From assembly GCA_027575805.1 (NCBI GenBank), contig JANBPU010000045.1:37068-101067 (forward strand): a stretch of DNA of 64,000 nucleotides, read 5' to 3'. Below the pieces are notes generated by a model. The model searched no databases. It was not told the DNA's origin and saw nothing but the letters and a program-made list of their open reading frames with translations. Below are positions 1-11,000 of this stretch, piece by piece. How positions within the stretch are numbered: position 1 is the stretch's first letter; the number at the start of each line of letters is the position of its first letter. This DNA is from Mycoemilia scoparia. Its lineage: Eukaryota > Kickxellomycota > Kickxellomycetes > Kickxellales > Kickxellaceae. Made by a program: the position numbers and the translations under genes.

Positions 1-1046
1 TGGTAGTTGAAGAGACGGCTGTTCCACAAGTCGTGGCGACCTCTTCCGCCCTCGTGGAAGTAGCATGAGTCGGTGCCATCAAACATGTTAAGGCCATCCT
101 CAACATTGTTGCAAGAGTGCGAGTGGACGACATCCAAGAAAACAACCAAACCCATCCCATGGGCTTCGTCGATCAAGCGCTTGAGATCGTCGGGAGGCCC
201 ATATCGCGAGGATGGTGCAAAGAAGGATGTGACCTGGTAACCAAATGATGCGTAGTAAGGGTGTTCCATGATTGCCATCAACTGTACAGTGTTGTAACCC
301 AAATCTTTGATGCGGGGCAAAACATCTCTTGTAAACTCATTGAAAGTGCCGACTCTGCCCTCGGGGGTTGAGATACCGACATGTGCTTCGTATATTCTGA
401 GGTCTTTTGGAGGAATAGGCTTCTTGTTTTTGAATACATATGGCTGCGGAGGGTTATAGAAGACCGCGTCATATATGGGGCTGACGCTTAGGTCCTGTAC
501 GACATACTGACTCCAGGCAGACAGCCTATAAATTCTCTCTCCACTTGGGGTCACCATGGTGATCTTGACCTTGGATCCGTGCTTGATCCCAGGTGAGCCA
601 TCAGGCTTATTGGGTACGTGGCATGTCCAGACACCAAACTGGTCCTTGGTCATTGGGTTTGCCGTGACATCCCAGTTGTTAAAATCACCCACCAGGCTGG
701 CCTCCTTGACACCAGGTGCCCACTCACGATAAGTGATACCATCCTCGTTGGGCACCAATCCAAAGCGCTCGTAAGCACGACTAAACTTGTCTAAGCCGCC
801 CTCATGCTGGTCGATATGCTTTACCCACTTTCTGAAGCTGTTGAAGCGGTTCTTGAAGTAGCCGCGATGAGGCTCGAGGTAGGGGTCGTCCTTGAACACG
901 GTAGTGCCATCGGCATCGTCGAGCTCAGAGGTTGGAGGTGTAGGAGAGCGCTCAAAGTTACCTTTCTTCTTGTGACCCTGCTGGGCCAAGACCAATGTAG
1001 CGCCGTTAATGGCAGCAACCGGAGAGGTTGGCTTATGTTTCGGCAT
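1..1046 (-). CDS. GLC3: 1,4-alpha-glucan (glycogen) branching enzyme, 5' part
   Basis: This is the N-terminal half of the cytosolic enzyme that makes alpha-1,6 branches in glycogen (GH13 family). The open frame begins at the ATG at 1046 (minus) and runs off the left edge uninterrupted for about 348 codons, so no intron is needed and the gene is cut by the window. Seen: a CBM48-like region with WAPGVKEASLVGDFNNWD at about residues 135-152, then the branching-enzyme signature LMAIMEHPYYASFGYQVTSF and catalytic region I (DVVHSH), followed by the GTDSCYFHEGGRGRHDLWNS stretch. The catalytic Asp and Glu of later regions lie outside the window. A downstream chitinase lies on the same strand about 1.6 kb away and need not be co-regulated. 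Family assignment is secure. Confidence 0.96.
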   Translation of the reverse strand, partial: MPKHKPTSPVAAINGATLVLAQQGHKKKGNFERSPTPPTSELDDADGTTVFKDDPYLEPHRGYFKNRFNSFRKWVKHIDQHEGGLDKFSRAYERFGLVPNEDGITYREWAPGVKEASLVGDFNNWDVTANPMTKDQFGVWTCHVPNKPDGSPGIKHGSKVKITMVTPSGERIYRLSAWSQYVVQDLSVSPIYDAVFYNPPQPYVFKNKKPIPPKDLRIYEAHVGISTPEGRVGTFNEFTRDVLPRIKDLGYNTVQLMAIMEHPYYASFGYQVTSFFAPSSRYGPPDDLKRLIDEAHGMGLVVFLDVVHSHSCNNVEDGLNMFDGTDSCYFHEGGRGRHDLWNSRLFNY

Positions 1047-2644
1047 TTGCGAATAGGATATTTGAAAAGCTTTAAAATAGAATAACTAGGCAAATGTGGG
1101 AAAGAAAGGATGGAGGGAGAGATCAATTTAAAGAAGCCATGATGCACGAATCCAAGCGCCTTTTGTTTGAAAATCAAAGACAACTGGCGATGGTGACGAA
1201 ATCGCTTTAGATTGGCAGCTTTGCAGCCATTTCGCAACTAAAGCGGAATCAGCCCTAGCCCAACGCACACCATCCTTCTTTGACTATCGCAATCAATCCA
1301 TCTCCCCATCAACTTGACAAAGGCCGTCTCTCTCTCTGACTTTTCAAATGCACAATGTATATTATGTTGGCTGATTGCTCCGGGCCATTGTTGTTGATAT
1401 AATGCTCTACCACTGTAGCCTGTTTTCTTTTTCTCAAAGTCTCTCAGATCCTGTTCGGCTTACAAGGCCTGCAGGGTCTCAGCTTATTGGACGGTTGCGG
1501 TAAGAGTTTAGGAAGTTGAGTCTTGGGTTGCTTGATCTATCCCCGTCCTCTCCCCTACTCCTGCGCAAGGCCCACACACTAGCCTTGCTTCCTCACTATC
1601 GGTCCAGTTCCCACTACACTCTGCTCATCCCCATTATATAATGCTACTTTTGTCCTTGTGTGTAGAAAACCACCAGCTGCAATGCAGATGACTGGATGTT
1701 GGATGCAGAAATCCCATGTTGACCTTTAATTTAAACGAGATGCAATAACACTATTCAGGCTGAGGACTGCTAAAAATCGCTGCTCCAATAGGCTAACATA
1801 TCTTGGGGAACTGGGATTCCAAGCAACGAATCGCGATGTCCCTGTTTAGTAAATATCTCTCGCACACAATCACTGCACCGAGTTGCAATGGTTTTAAAGT
1901 AAGCCTCTATAGAATAGACAGCAGCTTGCATACCTACGCATTCTTATTGCTATCGGCCGATCCTCTCAGAATACGTTAAACCAGACTAATTTAGCTGCAG
2001 CGCTCCTGCTATAATTTTCTTGTGCGATCTAAAAGAATCAGGCCAAGCAACTATTGAGCTTGGAATATGCAGGCATTTGTTGTCTACTATGCTAGATGAT
2101 AGATGTGTGAATGCAATACATTATGCTACAGCATAAACGTGAATGCAAATGTTTGATTTCTGCAAAGGTGCTTTATAATATAGTTGTTTGGCTTGGACCA
2201 CAAACCGCAAAGGGACCCGCAAATACCTCTTTTTGTTGGAGTATATTTCCAAAACAAATATTAATCATATTTAGACATTTTCTTTCAAAAAGCACACATT
2301 CAACTAAACGCACTGCAAGATGCCGTTGGTTTAAGGGTTTTATAATTTTTTATACTTCAAAATTCAAATGTAAACGAAACTACTTATGCTGGTGCTGCTC
2401 TGCTGCTATTACTACTGCTACTACTACGGCTACTGTTATTCTTTCGATTGGTCAAGTGGTGCAGCTATAATCCTAGAAAGGTACGTGTGACTGATCTTAA
2501 TAAAAACAGATGGATGAAAATAATAATGAAAAGGAAGGCTTTGTGTTCTCTGTAAAACTAGTGTTTCCACTAGGAGTTGTGATAAATTACGCGCCTTGGA
2601 CCGGCACTGTTGATTTTGCCTTGGCAAAAGGGCTTCTACTGCCA
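1047..2644. other. intergenic, branching-enzyme promoter side
   Basis: This is the 5' flank of the branching-enzyme gene plus the 3' flank of the chitinase. A short plus-strand frame at 2111-2470 has no recognisable domain and a composition typical of non-coding AT-rich DNA. I see no RNA gene or repeat. Confidence 0.5.
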
Positions 2645-4201
2645 TTACTTTGTCTGGGCTCCACAATAAATCTGATTGTCTCCTGACTGATAGCATCCAG
2701 TTCCTGAGCCACACGGCATAGATATCCAGGAGCCATTGGAACAGACCTTGAATGTGGTGTCTTTGCCATTGCTATCCTTGCCAGACGAGCATGTCATCTG
2801 TCCTGACACTGTGCAAGTGCCGCCTTGAGCTGGGGGCGCAGTGGTGGGTGGTTGTTGGGGAGCGGGGCTAGAGGAACCACCGCCAGAGGGATTGGATGGC
2901 TGAGTGGGATTCTTGTTTGGAGGGGCGCTAGAAGTAGTGCCGTCAAGGTGGCACAGGGGTCCGATAGTGTTGAGGGCGTCAAGGAGCTCATCCTGATAGT
3001 CTCCGTTCAGCGACCAGGTCATCATTCCCTTGAGTCCCTTGTTCCTGGCATACTCGGCCTTGTGCTTCAATGACTGTGGATCATCATAGGAAATAAAGTA
3101 GGAAGTTGAAGGGTTGAAGAGCCAGGGGGTCTGCGACTTTTCGTCAAAGGTGCGGATCCATTCTCCCCCGGCTTGAGTAGGCGAGGTGAGAAGGCCCTGT
3201 CCGCGAAGATTAGCGTACTGCCACACACCAGAGAGCGAATTTGTGCGTGCGCAAGTATCGTACCAGTACGCATCGTCTTTGTCTCCGTGTGGAACGCCAG
3301 ACTTCTTTGCTACATACATGTTTCCAGTATCTTTGGACATATCTTGAGTGGTTTCGACGGCACGTCCGTAAAATGCTGTTCCAGCAACAAGTTTGTCAGC
3401 AGGCCACTTAGCAGCAAGCCACTGGTCAATTGCTTGCTTGAACGAGTAGCTCAATCCCTTTCCAGGAATGTATTCAAATGGAGCATTGGGTCCCGTGGTA
3501 TCGCTCCACGCACCGTTGATGTCAAAAGCCATAACTGAAGCAAAGTCAACAGACTCAGCAATTCCTGAGACGTCATCAAGTGGGCCATTGGGGCCGTCGA
3601 AAGGAGTCACTCTGACAGCCAGAGAAATGAGCTTTCGGGTCGTGGGATCAGTCCCAAACTCTTTGTCCAAAGCCCCGCGCAGATCACGAAGATATTTCTC
3701 GAAATTGGGGGTATCGTTCTGGGGGTCAAACACATTGCAGTCATTTCCGAGACGGCCAGGATACTCCCAGTCTATATCTACTCCGTCAAGGCCGTTCTTT
3801 CGGATATAGTCGACAATGGAACTAGTCATGGTAGACTTGGCTGAATCGCTCTTCATGATGGTAGAAAAGAGGTTGGAGCCAGTCCAGCCTCCAATGGACA
3901 GGGTAACCCGGACTTTGTTGTCGTGGGCCTGCTGCACGACCTGGGGAGTGAACCAGTCACCTTCGAATGAAAAGGAGCCATCGGACTTTGGAATTCCAAA
4001 TGCGAGCTGGAGATGAGTTAGCTTGTTCCAGCTAAGGTTCTGCATCGCAGCGCGCTTCCAAGATGGGTAGTAGCCAACAATGTAATGGCCATCAGACCCA
4101 CAGTCTGCACTGACTAGAGAAGGAACCGCCAGCATAGAGGCCGTAGCAATTGTCATGAGAAGCCAGGATATGGTCTTCTTGGACTTGATCTGGGATAACA
4201 T
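2645..4201 (-). CDS. secreted GH18 chitinase with C-terminal CBM19-like module
   Basis: An endochitinase that hydrolyses beta-1,4 N-acetylglucosamine polymers, probably at the cell wall. The 518-residue single-exon frame starts with a signal peptide (hydrophobic stretch about residues 12-31, likely cut near SADC). A GH18 barrel follows: the substrate-binding SIGGW is at 102-106 and the catalytic DGVDIDWEYP at 139-148, with D139, D142, D144 and the acid/base E146 all present, so it should be active. About residues 415-455 form a Ser/Pro/Thr-rich linker. The last roughly 60 residues are Cys-rich with the pattern of CBM19 (C, C, FKVC, GSW, C, GTGC, IYCG), a fungal chitin-binding module. The start is the first ATG and leads directly into the signal peptide. 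Related fungal enzymes act in septation or wall remodelling; that role is inferred. Confidence 0.95.
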   Translation of the reverse strand: MLSQIKSKKTISWLLMTIATASMLAVPSLVSADCGSDGHYIVGYYPSWKRAAMQNLSWNKLTHLQLAFGIPKSDGSFSFEGDWFTPQVVQQAHDNKVRVTLSIGGWTGSNLFSTIMKSDSAKSTMTSSIVDYIRKNGLDGVDIDWEYPGRLGNDCNVFDPQNDTPNFEKYLRDLRGALDKEFGTDPTTRKLISLAVRVTPFDGPNGPLDDVSGIAESVDFASVMAFDINGAWSDTTGPNAPFEYIPGKGLSYSFKQAIDQWLAAKWPADKLVAGTAFYGRAVETTQDMSKDTGNMYVAKKSGVPHGDKDDAYWYDTCARTNSLSGVWQYANLRGQGLLTSPTQAGGEWIRTFDEKSQTPWLFNPSTSYFISYDDPQSLKHKAEYARNKGLKGMMTWSLNGDYQDELLDALNTIGPLCHLDGTTSSAPPNKNPTQPSNPSGGGSSSPAPQQPPTTAPPAQGGTCTVSGQMTCSSGKDSNGKDTTFKVCSNGSWISMPCGSGTGCYQSGDNQIYCGAQTK

Positions 4202-5718
4202 TTATGATATGATGTCGTGTCAAGCAATATGAGTAGAGAACCGGCTGAAGTTCAAGAGAGAAGAAATTAGAAGAAATAGTTGCTAGTGAGCTGTAGATGT
4301 TGAGTCAGATGAAAGGGGAGAGGGAGGAGGTAGCAGGTTTAAGTACCTTTTTGGAAACAGAGGCATTCCCTGGTCAGGATAGAGCGAATGTGATGAAGAG
4401 TCGGAAGAAAACGCTGGTGTCAGGAGTCAGTCAGGCTGGGACATCCCGCGCATCGCTATTGTTTTGAGTTAGATAGTAAAGCATCTCGGATAGTCAGGGT
4501 TTAGAGTATATACGGGAGCCAACACGGTAGTAGTCAATGAGGCTCCATGAGGTGCATGTACAGACAGAGTGATAGGGAACTGAAGGAATCCAACATCCAA
4601 CTGACAAAAAGAATAATAAAAACAAAGGGTCATCTGGGCAGTATCACGGCAGGAACAGTTACAGCTCTATTACTATCACTACTACCTTCTTGAATGAGAT
4701 GTTGCCAGTTTTCGGATCATAAAACAACGCACTTGCTCTAGCAAAAGTGCTATGGAGGCGTACCATACAATCCAGCTTCGTGTTTAAATGCGGGGAGTAT
4801 AACCAATTAGAAATGTCTAGAAATATCACGGATTAATTTGTAAGATATTTCAGTGACCAGGCTTGCATATCTCAAGGTTGGTTTTGGGCGCAATTTCCAA
4901 ATATTTAAATTGGAATTGTTCCCACAGGTGGTATGCTTCATGACAAAAACAATGTCTAATACAATACCGAGGATTTATTTATTGGTTGAGATGGGTTAGT
5001 GGTGATTATTTTGTCAAATACCGCAACTGAAGTGCATGAACAAGTGGTGGGCCATGTGAAAGTGGACAGCTGGCGCTTAGCCTGGCTGCTGGGTAAGCCC
5101 ATCCATTGGCCGCTGTGACTCTTCAGCCTCCTCACCACCATAAAGCGTGCTAATTGGGACTCCTGAGTGGTGGATAGCAGTTGGCAATGACCACCACCCT
5201 TGCTAGATGGATCGAGCTCCAAATTCCTGAAATTCTAAAAATGACCAAATCCCACATATCAAGCAAGCTAAATTATACAATCAATTAGAATTCAGTATTT
5301 TGGCGAGAGCACATAAAAATGCTATTATTCATTTGGATAGCGCTAAAATTCAGCAACACTTTAAAATGAATCACAGGTAAAAACACAAATATAACGCTGA
5401 TAGCAATGATGATGTTAGAAATGGTGATTATTACTTCCACTACTACTACTGCTACTACCAATAAAATAAAAATACCAAGATTATTGTTGCTAGCAATGAT
5501 GATCCTTTGAAGGCCAAGATCACAGAGCAAATGATTCAGAATAGAGTGTTGTTGTGTTTAAGTGGACAAATTATAGGGGGAGTTATGACTTCACATGTAA
5601 ACATGGAAAGATACGGAGGAGGATCCATGAGCAATCACTACTACAACGCTTGCAACGCCAGCTACCATATTCAATGGATGCCGTATCGGACCATTGTCTA
5701 TTGCCTGCTCCCACTCAC
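4202..5718. other. intergenic, chitinase promoter side
   Basis: This is the 5' flank of the chitinase and the 3' flank of the next minus-strand gene. The only frames (for example 4956-5222 and 5285-5530, both minus) are short, unsupported and low-complexity. I see no RNA gene. Confidence 0.5.
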
Positions 5719-6693
5719 TTATTCGTTGTCAAGAGACTCGTTGACACGGACAGTTTTCCAATGGCCACCAGTAGGAAGAACACGATGGTCCTCGATGTTG
5801 GAGGCAGCCTTCATAGCTTCACGAGCCTGAGAACGCTCGTACCAGACGGCCTCGTGGTTGTTGGCAAGATCTTCGGAGAAAGCAATAAAATCGGCCCCTG
5901 AAGGGTCGCTATTGTTGTTATCCAAGATACCGGAACTTATTTCGTGGTCATGGGCATAGTGAGAGGCTGCGCTGCTAACTGCACTGATGTGAGAGGAGTA
6001 TGGTGAATAGTACGAGTCTACCACAACACCTTCAAGGGAGCCATCCCCTGCTCCTCCTTGCTCATTGTCTTGGTCAGCAAAGTATGACCATGTCCTTGCG
6101 TCATGTGAAGCATTTCTTCCTTTGTGCTGGTAGTCCTTGGCGATGCTGCCTGAAGTCGAGAACCACCTTGCGGGCTGCTGCATTTTATTAGCAGTGTGTA
6201 GTGGAGAAAGAGTCGAGGCAGCGGTGGTGGCTGATCCTGCACCTGTTGCAGCTGAAATACCTGAATGGCGGGTGAAAGTCAGAATAGGGCTGGCGAAGCA
6301 GCCAAGTGCTGCAGACCTTCCTCTGTGCATAGGGTGTGAGTTGTACAGAAGAGTATACTTGGTCCACTTTTCGGAGATTGGGCCCATCGTTGGAGGGCTG
6401 TAGTTGCCTGGAATGTGTTGATGTTTCTCCTGACCTCTACGACGCCCGTAGTGATCTGCCCATTTTCTGCTGTTGCTGCTGCTGCCGCCGTCAGAGGCAC
6501 ACTCGGTTGAAATCGAGCATTGGAGGATATCTCTGTTCTGAGATCCGTAGTCTTGAAGAAAAGCCGAGGCTGGGAATTGGTGGTAACTGGGAAGGGGTGC
6601 ATAGGAGGTCGTTGAAAATGACGAGGTCAGAGCACGGAGCGAGCGCATCTGCTTGAGGGATTTGGAGAAAACACGGGGTATAGCACTATCCAT
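5719..6693 (-). CDS. unrecognised Ser/His-rich protein, possibly mitochondrial
   Basis: I do not recognise this 324-residue protein. The first roughly 40 residues hold Arg and Lys, many Ser/Thr/Ala and only one acidic residue (at position 2), which resembles a mitochondrial presequence. The middle (about 50-235) is low-complexity, rich in Ser, Gly, Ala, His and Tyr. The last roughly 65 residues (from about DFIAFSEDLANN to the stop) are more complex and helix-like, with Glu, Arg and Ala, and are the part most likely to fold. There is no transmembrane segment. The frame is long for this base composition and begins with a clear ATG, but no family supports it, so it could be lineage-specific or, less likely, a chance frame. 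Neighbours give no functional hint. Confidence 0.5.
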   Translation of the reverse strand: MDSAIPRVFSKSLKQMRSLRALTSSFSTTSYAPLPSYHQFPASAFLQDYGSQNRDILQCSISTECASDGGSSSNSRKWADHYGRRRGQEKHQHIPGNYSPPTMGPISEKWTKYTLLYNSHPMHRGRSAALGCFASPILTFTRHSGISAATGAGSATTAASTLSPLHTANKMQQPARWFSTSGSIAKDYQHKGRNASHDARTWSYFADQDNEQGGAGDGSLEGVVVDSYYSPYSSHISAVSSAASHYAHDHEISSGILDNNNSDPSGADFIAFSEDLANNHEAVWYERSQAREAMKAASNIEDHRVLPTGGHWKTVRVNESLDNE

Positions 6694-8029
6694 TGCTTGT
6701 GCGTGTATAAATATAAGAATGGGGCCGATGGAATTAGGGGGGTAATAGTGGCAGCAGAACTTGCGAGAGAGAGAAAGAGTTGAGACCTGTTGTTGGACAA
6801 TATAAGAGCAGCCGTGTAGAAAAGAAGAACTCCAAGTATTGGTGATGGTGGAGGCGATTTCTGTGACAGAGAGCAGTAGAAGAAGAAGGAATCTGGTCGG
6901 AGCTCAAGGGCGGCCTGAAGCATTAAATAGTTGCTGTGGATGCATGGTGGATATGATGCGATGCTGAGACCAAGAAAAGGGCACTCTCTAGCCATACCTC
7001 TTCGTTTGTTTGCAAGTGACGCAAAGGCAAACCCGTGTATGCAAACCATCACATTCGCCTACACTCGCCTTGGTCAAACGAGTGGCGATTAAGGACTGCT
7101 TTTGCTGTTTTTGGACTTCCCCACTCTAACGACTGGGCAAGACAATTTTCCCTTTGCCACCGGATTGGCAATTCTGCTCTGTGGTTGCTGTTATTACAAA
7201 CCATCAGAAACTGTTTTATCCGCCCTCCGTTGCCCACCTGTCATTACGAGTGGTCCACAGCAACTGAAGAAGATACTCAACGGGTCCTCTGTCGAAGCCC
7301 CTTTTGTATTCTTCTGGAAAGATTGCTGTAATACTGTGATGCTCATGCAACACGCACAAATTTATTATCGCCACCCCTGAGTTATTGCCAACGTCCCCTT
7401 CTCTCTGACTCTATACTAGTTTTTGATTCTTTAGCAATAGTCTAGCCAGAAGCCAATTTCTGCACCTCATGCACCCAATTGTCTAAGCAGCAACCACTAT
7501 AGCCAAACTCCGCCGTTATTTGACCAATTGCATTCATCCCTTTGACCTTTGACCTGCTGCTTAAACTATGCACCGAGGCATCCTTGTTCACATTCCTTTC
7601 ATTCTAACTCCAATAGCCATTGTTGTCTTTTAGAGGGCATTTTCTCTGCATTAAAATTTATTGACTGCATAAGGAAAATTAACGCTTGTTTTTATAAGAT
7701 AAAACTATGAAAAATTAATGGCAAAACGTGGTGCTGATTAACAAATGTGAAGAAAGTAGTGCCTACTAGGTGGCTATGCTGATGATAGAATATTCTTGTG
7801 GCGGTATTGGGATGTTATTACCAACAAGCCTTGTTCGAAGTGCAATCCAAAATATATAATTGTGATGATAACAGTAGCAGTAGAAGCAGTCAGTAATGAT
7901 CATGCCGTAATAATGGTGGCCGTGATGGTAGTAGTGTGATGAGCAAATGTTGTGGCGTACGGTCACGTGCAATGTGAGAAAAAGATGTATACAGACTCAG
8001 AGATATCCACCACACCAACTGTTTGCACA
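6694..8029. other. intergenic
   Basis: This stretch lies between two minus-strand genes: the 5' flank of the unrecognised gene and the 3' flank of MDM1. Only short overlapping frames without recognisable content are present (such as 7035-7380 plus). I see nothing else. Confidence 0.45.
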
Positions 8030-11000
8030 CTAAAATGTATTCAGACGACTACGCGGTAGGGGAGAAAAGTTACGCTGGACAGGCCTGGCTAGTGGAGACA
8101 CAGAAGGCGAGGCAAATGGAGACCCTATACCGAAGTTTCCAGAGTTTTTCTGACTATTGCTGCTTCCTCGTCTGAGCTCGGGGAATAGCTCAAGTACCAA
8201 ATCATCGAGAACGTACAGCACAAGTTGGAGGTTAAGCCTGCGATGCTGCAGGACTTCAAGAAGCCTTGTGGCTCCCTTCTCAGCATTCTTTCGGCCCACC
8301 ATCGATCCAAGCACATTTGGCAGATAGAATAACAGCTTCTGCTGGGCCTTTTGATATGTATCGCTTCTCTCACTATCCGTGCGTGGCACTGGCGCTGTGA
8401 ACTTCTGCTGATGTGGCCAAAAGATGTTTGTCACCTCTGTAAGATGGTTTGCCAACTGAGATTCACTGACCAGTGATGTCACAATGTCTTTGACCCTGCG
8501 CTCCATAGCACCTCCAAAAATATGGCGGAGAAGGATATTTATTGCCTGTCTGCGCAGCCAGTTGTTCTTATCTTTGAGTTCAAATATCTCTATGAATAGG
8601 TCACAGAGAGGCTCACTGAGGTTAGCATAGGTTGGTGTGGACACCTCTACTGAGCCAGCTGTTGAGACATAAGATGAAAGGAAGCTCAACGAGTCCGAGT
8701 AGCCATCATCAGGAGGCGACGTCGCGGATTGTGAATCTGTCTGCGCATTTTCTGCATCTGGATGCAATACATCAGGATCTCCCTTGGCAATCTGGGCGCT
8801 GAGCTGCTTTGTGATCTTGTCTAGCATGGTACCATCGCCCGTAATGTCGTTAATATCACGGCTTATAGACTCGTAGAGTTGGCCCATCCATGGGTCGTTG
8901 TTATCAAGTGTAGCAGGGTTAGCTGTAGCTGATGCAGGATTCTGAATGTCGGGCAAGGTCTCCTGCTTTGGTGGTGGATGCTGAGACAAAAAGAGTCTGA
9001 GTGGCACAGACCGACACGCATCATTATGTTGGATGAGGCGATTGAGGTATGATTCAAGTGCAGCTCTCCGAGATTCGATATGGGATTTTTTAAACTTTAA
9101 AAAAGGGTTCTTTGCTGGGAACTCATTGTGTTTCATCATTTCGGGGAATAGGGCCTTCATTTTCTCATGCAGCTCCAAAAACTCTCTGTACCTGTGTGTT
9201 ATGATCCAGCTGTACTTGATCTTTCCGTTAATGTCAGTCTTTAAAACTTCGATGCTGTATTGAACATACTTTTTCCCGCTTTTTCTTGTGATTAGTTCTG
9301 GTGATCTACCTTTTAGGCCCGGTGATCTCCTTATTCCTAAAAGAGTTGGACTTCCGCTAAGGAATGATGGTCTACGCAGTGGGTTAATAGCATCCTTCAT
9401 TCGGGACCCAATCTGAGACCTGATAGAGGTACTCGGATTCCGTTGCTTGTCTTTAGGTGGTATAATTGGGGCTGAGATAGATGTCCTTGGTATGCGTATC
9501 AGTGTTCTTGACGGTACAAGTTTATTCTCAAGTGCTTGTGTTTCATACTCCTTGCGCTGGTTCAGAAGCTGCTTGGTTTCTTTGATCAATTGGACTTGAC
9601 TTGCCTTCAAAATCCTCTGCTCATTTTCTTGCCCCTTACTTTCTACACGGACCAGCAATGCATTTACAATGGCTATTTGCTGGCGTTTGGTGTCTATAAG
9701 TGCATTAAGACCAAAAGCCCTTTCTGAAAGGAATAGATCGCCAAGCGAGGCAACTTGAACAGATTTTTGTGCAGTTTTATAGCTTGAATGGCTATAACTA
9801 TCCATGCTGCTCCCTATATCTAAATCAGATACATCACTGTTGTCATCGTATACAGATAAGTCCTCTTCATCAGATATATCCTCTTCCTCAAGCAACTCAG
9901 TCTTGCTCTTCAGTGAGATTTGTGTCGAATCTGCCAAAGTTGGCTCAAAATCTTTAGATAGGCTACGAGCATTAGTCTTGACAGGACCATCTTTTCCAGA
10001 AAGTGGTTCCAGGGATTTTAGCCCAAGAGCTCGCAGATCATTTGTACTTCTTGCTCTGCCTTTATCCATAGAGCTGAAGGCTTTACTAATACCAAATGTG
10101 CGACTTGTTTTCGGTGTATAGAATAGGGCCTGATCAGATGTGGAGTCACCAGGTATTCTTGGGGGTGCGGATGTCCCGCTGGATTCCATATTCTCATTTT
10201 TGTGTAGCATACCATCAAGGACTGCTTCAACTGCATCAACCTGATGAGAAGACAATAAATCCGAATCTTGGATATTGGCCGCATCAGTGGCATCTTGTGG
10301 GAAATCCTCCAGGTCCTGTTTATCACTCTGGGCTAAATCCTTAGGTTCTTCACCAATTGGTTGTATTTTTGGTTCAGCATCACCTTGGGACCCTGACTTA
10401 AATAATGAACTCCCCCAATTTCCGAACATATCCAAATAGGAGTGGTAACCTCCCTGGGCCAAAGTGTCATCTCTAGGAACATTATCACCAGATGCAAGTT
10501 TCCCACTGACTTGAGGGTGTATATCATTGGCTATGGGCTCTCCGCTACCACGAGGATCGTCCTCAGAAATTGTATATAGCGCATTGCTAACCTTCGGGAC
10601 CATTGATGATTCTCTTGTCAAGGTGCGGGCTGGCGCTGAGGTGTTGGTTCCAGCGGGATTCGCCATCGAATCAGCTATACTATTTGCCGATGACCCAATG
10701 TTGCTTTGGTCAAGGGATATATTCGTCTGGACTGACTGAGTGCTTCCTGGTGCAAATAACTGGTTTTGAACATGAGTCTTGTGGGATGTCATGACATAGG
10801 TGCTAAGGAAGCGGCGGTATAAAGTGCTTCTCAAAAAGTTGGGGTACTCTCGCTGCTCTATTTTGTGGAATAGGTCATTCTGGACTCGGCACATTAAATC
10901 AAAAGATTTGTCCAAAACTTCCTGGCCAGCTTTTTCGAGATCAATATCAAGAACATTAGACATCCTATATGGCTTTAAAAGCTTTTGTACAGGGCTGATA

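Noticed and set aside
2111..2470. A 119-codon plus-strand frame in the branching-enzyme gap
   Set aside because: It is AT-rich, has no domain, and its C-terminus is a run of Thr/Ala from a CTA-type simple sequence.
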